NCBI GenBank assembly: GCA_030634505.1
Contig: DAOWAQ010000133.1
Span: 1 to 5,842 of the forward strand
Direction of reading: 5' to 3'
Source: Calditrichia bacterium
Lineage (GTDB): Bacteria; Calditrichota; Calditrichia; JAJRVZ01
Length of the DNA stretch: 5,842 bases
The notes under the pieces were generated by a model, which saw only the letters and a program-made list of their open reading frames with translations, ran no database searches and had not been told where the DNA came from. The position numbers were made by a program, and so were the translations under genes. Shown here in pieces: positions 1 through 4,885 of the stretch; the first letter of the stretch is position 1; each line of letters opens with the position of its first letter.

Positions 1-728
1 ACTGTCGGGTTAAATTCAAGCAAAAAATTCAAAACTTCAGAAACATAATATTGCGTATACATTACAACTGTCAATGAATCCTGTGTATCAATACAATAAA
101 TATGGCTATTGTATAAATAGGAAGGTACAATGCCAAATCCAAGTTTTTTATTATACAATGTATTCACAATCAACTGTCCATAAAACTGATATTTATTTTC
201 ACTATCTATATTTTTGGCTTTTCCATTATATGCTCCACCAACTCTGACAGATACTAATGTCGGCAACATATCATTGCGAATTTGAAATGCTTTATATTTC
301 ATTCTAAAATCAATATTACCATCTATATTACTTCGCCCCAAGGTAAATAGTAAGTGATCAGTAATCGCATAGCCCAATGCAATACGCATGGAAACAGAAC
401 CATCAAAACCATATAATTCACCTATACCTGCAGAAATGGGCGTATTAAAACGGTGAGAAATTTCAAAATTGAAATCGCCTTTCTGCAATGTTTCTGCTGT
501 CGGTAAATTCACTACTTCAGTTGAATGGAACAGACTTAAATCAAGCTGCGCCGCTTCTGAACTTTTCCAACGTACCTTTCTATCTTGCGCAATCAAAATA
601 CTGTTAAGTATCAGCAGACCTAAAATTATCAAAATGCCGGTATTAATTTTTTTTCTTGCATGCCCCTTCGGGGTTTCTTTGCTCTTTATTCTTGGCTCTT
701 GGTTCTTTAATCTTTTATCTTGATTCAT
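1..728 (-). CDS. DUF5777-type outer-membrane beta-barrel protein, 3' end missing
   Basis: Partial gene: 242 codons are visible and the reading frame stays open to the left window edge. A hydrophobic segment at about residues 31-47 (ending near LIAQ) looks like a signal peptide. After it comes LPTAETLQKGDFNFEISHRF (residues 76-94 region), a hallmark of the DUF5777 family, then alternating amphipathic strands such as GSVSMRIALGYAITDHLLFTLGR (110-132 region), typical of a porin-like barrel. The start at 728 is supported by AAGGAG seven bases upstream and by overlap with the YceI stop codon (TAATG), which implies translational coupling. The n-region before the signal peptide is oddly long (about 28 residues, basic and polar) and is encoded by a heptamer DNA repeat. 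The role is not established for the family. The neighbouring cytochrome-like lipoprotein and YceI suggest an envelope redox or lipid-related function, which is inference. Confidence 0.8.
   Translation of the reverse strand, partial: MNQDKRLKNQEPRIKSKETPKGHARKKINTGILIILGLLILNSILIAQDRKVRWKSSEAAQLDLSLFHSTEVVNLPTAETLQKGDFNFEISHRFNTPISAGIGELYGFDGSVSMRIALGYAITDHLLFTLGRSNIDGNIDFRMKYKAFQIRNDMLPTLVSVRVGGAYNGKAKNIDSENKYQFYGQLIVNTLYNKKLGFGIVPSYLYNSHIYCIDTQDSLTVVMYTQYYVSEVLNFLLEFNPT
663..673. repeat. CCCC-TTC-GGGG hairpin inside the DUF5777 leader
   Basis: A perfect 4-bp GC stem with a three-base loop, alternatively a cUUCGg tetraloop when read on the plus strand. It abuts the heptamer tract and is the most GC-rich spot in an AT-rich region. 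On the plus strand it is followed by a pyrimidine-rich run and so resembles a short terminator, but no plus-strand gene ends here. It lies inside the coding sequence of the minus-strand gene, around codons 19-22. Confidence 0.6.
675..723 (-). repeat. Seven tandem degenerate 7-bp units
   Basis: On the plus strand the tract divides without gaps into TTCTTTG, CTCTTTA, TTCTTGG, CTCTTGG, TTCTTTA, ATCTTTT and ATCTTGA. The consensus is NTCTT(T/G)N; on the minus strand each unit carries AAGA. The period of 7 is not a multiple of 3, so this is repetition of the DNA rather than of codons. It nonetheless encodes the start of the DUF5777 protein (about residues 2-18). It looks like an intergenic low-complexity repeat that became part of an open reading frame. 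Confidence 0.7.
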
Positions 729-1306
729 TAATTTTCTCCTTCACCATCACCTGCTTTTTTGAGATAAAATTCTACAATCAAATCCATATTTTCATTAATT
801 TTGTAAAACATTAATGAGGGTATTTCAATGTCATAATCAGAAAGAGCAACAATGAATTTTACCGAAACTTTATACTTGTCATCATCAATTTTCAGTAATT
901 TTCCTGTGATCACTTTTTCCTTTTCAACACCATGAACAAAGAATTTACCCTGTGCTTCAATATTATATTCATTTTCATTTATTTTTTCAGCTTTGGTAAG
1001 TTGCGCTGTAAAATGTGTTTTTGGATATTTATCCGTATGTAAATAATTTTCCCGCATATGCCTGTTACGTAATCCGATTCCGGTATCAACTGTATTTAAA
1101 TCTACTTCAAAATATAATTCGCTTTGGTTTAATAAATCATCACCTTCCCAGAACAAATAACCATCGATTTGATTTGTAATCCCTTCGATATCTTCAATTG
1201 GTGCATCTGAGATAAACTTTACCAGATTCTCAGCGGATTTATCAACATGATATTCACCTGCAAATAATGATGTGCAAATTAAAATCAGAATTAGAATGTA
1301 TTTCAT
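728..1306 (-). CDS. YceI-family secreted lipocalin-like protein
   Basis: A 192-residue protein, close to the usual YceI length of about 190. Residues 1-16 form a signal peptide (MKY, then ILILILICTSLFAG). Family signatures follow in order: a SELYFEVDLNTVDTGIGLRN block with HMRENYLHTDKYP after it (62-95), FFVHGVEKEK (122-131), and a C-terminal IPSLMFYKINENMDLIVEF strand pair (162-180). YceI proteins are periplasmic beta-barrels that bind long polyprenyl or other lipid chains; the ligand here cannot be read from sequence. Cys11 lies in the hydrophobic core without a lipobox, so ordinary signal peptidase I cleavage near Ala16 is more likely than lipidation. The gene starts 13 bases after the upstream cytochrome-like gene, with an AGGGGG-type ribosome site (1315-1320) touching that gene's stop codon. 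Its own stop overlaps the DUF5777 start. Confidence 0.88.
   Translation of the reverse strand: MKYILILILICTSLFAGEYHVDKSAENLVKFISDAPIEDIEGITNQIDGYLFWEGDDLLNQSELYFEVDLNTVDTGIGLRNRHMRENYLHTDKYPKTHFTAQLTKAEKINENEYNIEAQGKFFVHGVEKEKVITGKLLKIDDDKYKVSVKFIVALSDYDIEIPSLMFYKINENMDLIVEFYLKKAGDGEGEN
736..741 (-). promoter_or_regulatory. Ribosome binding site fixing the DUF5777 start
   Basis: AAGGAG on the minus strand, seven bases before the ATG at 728, embedded in the last codons of the YceI gene. It supports the overlapping start and hence the reading that includes the repeat-derived leader. No comparable site precedes the only plausible internal start, a TTG in the hydrophobic segment. Confidence 0.65.
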
Positions 1307-1319
1307 TTTGAGTTCCCCC

Positions 1320-1736
1320 TTAATTATTTAAAGCGCCTCTGTCAATCCATGCAGCAATTGAATCAATTACAGAATTAGAAAGCGCCTGCCTGTTTAATGG
1401 CATGCGTTCACCCTGAAAATTGACGCCACGAATTTTATTAATAATGTAACTGCTATCACTCTTGGTCGGATAGACATAAGGGAACGGTGGATTAGAACTC
1501 ATAATATTTACAAAGCTTTTATATGCCTGACCTGCCGAAAGTACCGGATCAACAGAATTAGTTACGTGACACCCTGAAATTGCACAACTTGGTGTAAAAA
1601 CTTCATTTTGAATTGAAGTAAATTTTGCAGTTAAACCGTGTACAATATTTTCATCATTACATTCACTTACTATTTGGTCTTCGCATGATAATAATAACAA
1701 TGCATTAAAAGCCACAATCAAAAAGTATTTTTTCAA
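1320..1736 (-). CDS. Small cytochrome c-like lipoprotein with a CX4CH motif
   Basis: A 138-residue protein beginning at TTG, chosen because GGAGG lies six bases upstream and the frame then gives an ideal lipoprotein signal: MKKYFLIV, hydrophobic core, and LLSC lipobox with Cys18. The mature part has CAISGCH (Cys51, Cys56, His57) in place of the canonical CXXCH, then LSAGQAYKSFVNI, SYIINKIRG, GERMPL (Met112, a candidate axial ligand) and a C-terminal IAAWIDRGALNN. This layout matches small cytochrome c-like domains in FCB and planctomycete envelope proteins in which a first Cys precedes a GCH. Haem attachment is therefore plausible but not certain with four residues between the cysteines. It is the first gene of the operon with YceI and DUF5777. 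The likely location is the periplasmic face of a membrane, with a role in electron transfer or sensing. Confidence 0.75.
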   Translation of the reverse strand: MKKYFLIVAFNALLLLSCEDQIVSECNDENIVHGLTAKFTSIQNEVFTPSCAISGCHVTNSVDPVLSAGQAYKSFVNIMSSNPPFPYVYPTKSDSSYIINKIRGVNFQGERMPLNRQALSNSVIDSIAAWIDRGALNN

Positions 1737-1742
1737 ATAAAT

Positions 1743-1747
1743 CCTCC
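1743..1747 (-). promoter_or_regulatory. Shine-Dalgarno site supporting the TTG start at 1736
   Basis: A perfect GGAGG on the minus strand, six bases before TTG. Starting there yields a complete lipoprotein signal peptide, and no in-frame ATG offers a better one, so the rare start codon is well supported. Confidence 0.7.
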
Positions 1748-1832
1748 GATATCTTCAGTTAATTGCAGTCGGTAACACAGAATTTTAATCTATAATTCCC
1801 AAAAACGATTTTATAAATACAATATGTAGCTG

Positions 1833-1859
1833 ATTATACAAATTCAATGATAATTACAA
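1833..1859 (-). promoter_or_regulatory. Candidate sigma70-like promoter for the minus-strand operon
   Basis: The minus strand carries a perfect TATAAT (plus-strand ATTATA at 1833-1838) directly preceded by TG. A weak TTGTAA sits 15 bases upstream (1854-1859), a short spacer. Transcription would start near 1826 and give a leader of about 90 bases before the TTG start. The whole intergenic region (1737-1939) is very AT-rich, so a chance match is possible. No convincing paired -35/-10 was found for the plus-strand operon, although TAATAT at 1913-1918 is a possible -10. Confidence 0.3.
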
Positions 1860-1939
1860 TTTTCTTTAAATAATATTTTTTATTTAATAAATATCTTAGT
1901 ATTTTCATGCAGTAATATTTGGATTAGAAAAGGAATTAC

Positions 1940-3301
1940 ATGAAAGATTTTATTCGAATAGGCAGCGGTCAGGGTTACTGGGGAGATTGGCAGGAAGCGC
2001 CTTTATTACAGGTAAATTCAGGTCCTTTGGATTATCTTGTCATGGATTATCTTGCTGAAGTGACCATGTCAATTATGCAAAAACAAAAGTCACGAAATCC
2101 AAATCTTGGATATGCGACTGATTTTATACCTTTAATGGAAAAAATCTTACCAATTATAGTTGAGAAAAAAATAAAAGTAATAGCTAATGCCGGTGGGGTG
2201 AATCCGTTAGCGTGCGTGGAAGCTATTCGTGAAGTTGCAGAAAAGTTAGAACTAAAAGGATTGAAAATTGCGGCTGTTTATGGAGATGACATTTCCTCTG
2301 ATTTGGATACATTAATTAGTCAAGGTTATCCGTTAAAAAATATGGAAACTGCAAAAGACTTGACCGAAGTAATAGACAAAGTAACAAGTGCAAATATTTA
2401 TTTTGGCGCGCAACCTGTCCTTAAAGCTCTGCAAAAAGAAGCACAAGTCATTGTTTGTGGAAGAGTCACTGATACGAGTATCACTTTAGCACCAATGATT
2501 TATGAATTTGGCTGGAAATTAAATGATTGGGACAAATTAGCTGCCGGAGTTGTTGGTGGACATATTAATGAATGTGGCGCTCAATCTTCTGGTGGTAATT
2601 TTCTTGCCGGATGGGAAGAAGTGCCTGACATGGACTTGATTGGTTTTCCAATTGTTGAAGCATATCCTGATGGAAAATTAATTATAACAAAACATGAAAA
2701 TCTTGGTGGATTGGTTGATGAACGTACAATAAAAGAACAATTGCTGTATGAATTAGGCGATCCAAAAGAATATATAACACCTGATGTTGTTGCGGATTTT
2801 ACAACGATCAAACTTGAATCCGCAGGAAAGAATAAAGTGTTAGTCAAAGATATAAAAGGCAAACCATCAACTGAATTTTACAAGGTATCCATTTCCTACT
2901 CAGATGGTTATAATTGTATTGGAGGTTTAACTTATGTCTGGCCGGATGCATTAAAAAAAGCAAAAAAGGCCGATGAGATAATCAGGAAAAGATTAGATCG
3001 TCTCGGTTTACAGTTCGATGAAATTTATACCGAATTCATTGGCTATAATGCCGGTCATGGTCCGCTTTCACCCGATGCTTGTGATCAAAATGAAGTTATT
3101 TTAAGTATCGGGGCACGTGGAAAAAGTAAGGCCGCATTGGAAAGATTTTCCCGGGAAATTATTCCTCTTGTTCTAACCGGACCTCCCAGCGTCACAGGAT
3201 TTGGAGGTGGACGCCCAAAAGTTAGAGAAATAGTTGCTTACTGGCCTGCCCTTCTTAAAAAAGGTATAATTGAACCAAAAGTTGAAGTAATTGAAGTATA
3301 A
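1940..3301 (+). CDS. AtuA-like (DUF1446) acyclic terpene utilisation family protein
   Basis: A 453-residue protein, the size of stand-alone DUF1446 proteins and shorter than Pseudomonas AtuA, which has an additional C-terminal domain. Recognisable blocks are IRIGSGQGYWGDW (5-17), NAGGVNPLACVEAI (83-96), CGRVTDTSITLAPMIYEFGW (173-192), GGHINECGAQSSGGNF (206-221), GYNAGHGPLSP (368-378) and GFGGGRPKVREIVAYWPALL (420-439). AtuA is required for citronellol/geraniol catabolism in Pseudomonas, but its biochemical reaction has not been firmly assigned, so none is claimed here. The ATG follows AAAGGA by a normal distance. It is the first gene of the plus-strand run, and the HMG-CoA synthase-like gene starts 18 bases after its stop, so the two are very probably co-transcribed. 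That link suggests work on branched or 3-hydroxy-3-methyl acyl-CoA compounds, which is inference. Confidence 0.85.
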   Translation: MKDFIRIGSGQGYWGDWQEAPLLQVNSGPLDYLVMDYLAEVTMSIMQKQKSRNPNLGYATDFIPLMEKILPIIVEKKIKVIANAGGVNPLACVEAIREVAEKLELKGLKIAAVYGDDISSDLDTLISQGYPLKNMETAKDLTEVIDKVTSANIYFGAQPVLKALQKEAQVIVCGRVTDTSITLAPMIYEFGWKLNDWDKLAAGVVGGHINECGAQSSGGNFLAGWEEVPDMDLIGFPIVEAYPDGKLIITKHENLGGLVDERTIKEQLLYELGDPKEYITPDVVADFTTIKLESAGKNKVLVKDIKGKPSTEFYKVSISYSDGYNCIGGLTYVWPDALKKAKKADEIIRKRLDRLGLQFDEIYTEFIGYNAGHGPLSPDACDQNEVILSIGARGKSKAALERFSREIIPLVLTGPPSVTGFGGGRPKVREIVAYWPALLKKGIIEPKVEVIEV

Positions 3302-3319
3302 ATTAATAACGGAGGTTTT

Positions 3320-4366
3320 ATGATTGGAATTGTCGGATACGGATCTTATATCCCTTCCTATCGAATTACTGTTGACGAAATTGCAGCACAATGGGGGAAC
3401 GATCCTGACGCCTACAAAAATGGACTTTTAGTACAGGAAAAAACCGTCCCGGGTTTAGATGAGGACACTATTACTATTTCAGTACAGGCGACTAAATATG
3501 CCCTGCAAAGAGCCCGCATTGATCCCCAGGAAATTGGCGCCGTTTATATTGGATCAGAATCTCATCCTTATGCAGTAAAGCCTAGTGGAACTGTTTTGAT
3601 TGATGCAATCGGTATCGGTCCGGACGTACATGTTGCTGATTATGAATTCGCTTGCAAAGCCGGAACGGAAGCAATGTATGTGGCTTACAGCCATGTTAAA
3701 GCAGGAAATATGAAATATGCCCTTGGTATTGGCGCTGACACATCGCAGGGGGCGCCCGGTGATGCGTTAGAATTTACTGCGTCTGCAGGTGGATCGGCAT
3801 TTATTATGGGCACCGAAAAAGTTGTAGCAGAAATAGAGCACACCTATTCTTTTACTTCTGATACCGGAGATTTTTGGCGGCGGGAAGGTCGTATGTATCC
3901 AAAACATGGTGGTCGTTTTACCGGTGAACCGGCTTATTTTAAACACGTGTTAAGCGCCGGAAACGGAATACTGGAACGAACAGGATTGAAGGCTTCTGAT
4001 TTTGCTTACGCTATTTTTCATATGCCAAATGGTAAATTCCCACAAAGAGCAGGAAAAATACTGGGATTTTCCAAAGATCAACTTGAACCCGGATGGATAG
4101 TACCCTGGATGGGTAACACATATTCAGGTTCGTCACCAACCGGTTTATCAGCAACTTTAGATGTTGCTAAGCCCGGCGACAAAATTCTTTTAGTTTCTTT
4201 TGGATCCGGAGCAGGCAGTGATGCTTTTGTCTTCAAAGTAACTGATGAAATAACAGCTGTTCAAGATTTAGCACCAAAATTAAAATCCATGTTGGATGGA
4301 AATAAATTTTATTTAACATATGGAAAATATACAAATCATTATAATAAAATCTTAATGAATGACTAA
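3320..4366 (+). CDS. Archaeal-type hydroxymethylglutaryl-CoA synthase
   Basis: A 348-residue thiolase-superfamily enzyme of the length and sequence style of archaeal HMG-CoA synthases (about 345-350) rather than the longer bacterial/eukaryotic MvaS type. It opens with IGIVGYGSYIPSYRI, and YIGSESHPYAVKPSG holds the expected general base Glu80. FACKAGTEAMY has the nucleophile Cys112, GADTSQGAPGDALEFTASAGG (138-158) is conserved, and FHMPNGKFPQR has catalytic His234. WMGNTYSGSSP (263-273) and FGSGAGSDAF (294-303) complete the fold. The expected reaction is acetyl-CoA plus acetoacetyl-CoA to HMG-CoA, feeding mevalonate synthesis or another branched acyl-CoA route. GGAGG lies four bases before the ATG. 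In archaea this enzyme forms a channelling complex with a thiolase and a DUF35 protein; a matching thiolase follows here after an intervening cassette. The C-terminus appears complete, so the cassette did not truncate it. Confidence 0.9.
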   Translation: MIGIVGYGSYIPSYRITVDEIAAQWGNDPDAYKNGLLVQEKTVPGLDEDTITISVQATKYALQRARIDPQEIGAVYIGSESHPYAVKPSGTVLIDAIGIGPDVHVADYEFACKAGTEAMYVAYSHVKAGNMKYALGIGADTSQGAPGDALEFTASAGGSAFIMGTEKVVAEIEHTYSFTSDTGDFWRREGRMYPKHGGRFTGEPAYFKHVLSAGNGILERTGLKASDFAYAIFHMPNGKFPQRAGKILGFSKDQLEPGWIVPWMGNTYSGSSPTGLSATLDVAKPGDKILLVSFGSGAGSDAFVFKVTDEITAVQDLAPKLKSMLDGNKFYLTYGKYTNHYNKILMND

Positions 4367-4376
4367 GTACTTGACT

Positions 4377-4398
4377 GGATAAACAGGATTAACAAGAT
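4377..4398 (+). repeat. Left inverted repeat of the GxxExxY cassette
   Basis: Begins GGATAAACAGG and ends AACAAGAT, 10 bases after the HMG-CoA synthase stop codon. It differs from the complement of the right copy only by one extra A near its outer end. It contains the GGATAA/GGATTAAC short-period pattern often seen in dispersed AT-rich repeats. Confidence 0.8.
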
Positions 4399-4462
4399 AG
4401 AAAATTTAAAATCATCGTGTAAATCAAAAAAATTATCATATCCTAAAAAGGAGTGCCTTACA

Positions 4463-4831
4463 ATGAAATATAAAGAATTGTCAGAAAAAATTATTGGTTG
4501 TTCTTATAGAGTTTACAACAAAATGGGCTTTGGATTTTTAGAGTCAGTTTATGAAAAATGTTTACTAATTGAATTTAAAAAAGCAGGCTTGAAAGCAGAA
4601 TTCCAAAAACCGATTACTGTATATTATGAGGGAGAAATAGTTGGAGATTTTATTGCCGATGTCCTTATTGAAGATTCAATAATTGTTGAGTTGAAATCAG
4701 TACGCAGAATAATTATGGCACATGAAGTTCAATTAGTAAACTATTTAGTTGCAACAAATAAAGATGTTGGGCTTCTTATAAATTTTGGTGAAAGAAAAGT
4801 AGAAATCAAAAGAAAAGTCAGAGAATTTTAA
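4463..4831 (+). CDS. GxxExxY family protein (PD-(D/E)xK nuclease fold)
   Basis: A 122-residue protein, the normal size for this family. The name-giving motif is GFLESVY (Gly24, Glu27, Tyr30). It is followed by a nuclease-like core: Asp66 in FIADVLIED, then VELK with Glu76 and Lys78, giving D-x9-ExK, and a helix with HEVQLVNYL (His87, Gln90). These match the PDDEXK_3 superfamily pattern, so metal-dependent nucleic-acid cleavage is plausible, although no member's substrate is known to me. AAGGAG lies nine bases before the ATG. The gene is the only one in a cassette with inverted repeats. By eye it is richer in A and in AAA/GAA/ATT codons than the flanking enzyme genes, consistent with separate origin. 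It has no evident metabolic link to its neighbours. Alternatives are a toxin-like or RNA-processing nuclease, or a maintenance protein of the element itself. Confidence 0.88.
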   Translation: MKYKELSEKIIGCSYRVYNKMGFGFLESVYEKCLLIEFKKAGLKAEFQKPITVYYEGEIVGDFIADVLIEDSIIVELKSVRRIIMAHEVQLVNYLVATNKDVGLLINFGERKVEIKRKVREF

Positions 4832-4842
4832 TTTTTATTCTC

Positions 4843-4863
4843 ATCTTGTTAATCCTGTTATCC
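4843..4863 (-). repeat. Right inverted repeat of the GxxExxY cassette
   Basis: Read on the minus strand it begins GGATAACAGG and ends AACAAGAT, matching the left copy except for one missing A. It begins 11 bases after the GxxExxY stop and ends 12 bases before the GGAG ribosome site of the thiolase gene. Confidence 0.8.
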
Positions 4864-4885
4864 TATCTATAAATAGGAGTAAAAT

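Larger units (their letters stand above)
4377..4863 (+). mobile_element. GxxExxY cassette bounded by inverted repeats
   Basis: About 490 bp consisting of a left repeat, a leader of roughly 60 bases, one small gene, and a right inverted repeat that begins 11 bases after the gene's stop. The repeat ends share a 17-base perfect match (AACAGGATTAACAAGAT and its complement) extended to 21-22 bases with one indel. The similarity weakly continues inward as A-rich sequence. There is no transposase, no obvious target duplication in the flanks, and no tRNA or rRNA nearby. The cassette fills the gap between the HMG-CoA synthase stop and the thiolase ribosome site. Mobility is inferred from this layout and is not demonstrated. 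Confidence 0.6.

Noticed and set aside
663..690. Rho-independent terminator on the plus strand
   Set aside because: The hairpin is followed by a T-rich stretch, but no plus-strand gene ends here, the stem is only 4 bp, and the T run is interrupted. It fits the local repeat better.
469..723. Plus-strand open frame of 84 codons
   Set aside because: It lies opposite the DUF5777 gene and has no ribosome site or family features. Its codons are the complement of the signal peptide and heptamer tract.
1873..1894. AT-only hairpin (ATATTT/AAATAT) as an operator or terminator
   Set aside because: In DNA this AT-rich a 6-bp match is expected by chance, and no second copy or known operator pattern supports it.
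2581..2862. Minus-strand open frame of 93 codons
   Set aside because: It is entirely inside the AtuA-like gene, which has strong family motifs over the same bases.
3173..3391. Minus-strand open frame of 72 codons
   Set aside because: It spans the junction of the AtuA-like and HMG-CoA synthase genes, whose conserved ends and ribosome site explain the sequence.
4377..4863. CRISPR-like or insertion-sequence identity for the repeat pair
   Set aside because: There are only two copies, in inverted orientation, with no spacers and no transposase. It is neither a CRISPR array nor a standard insertion sequence.
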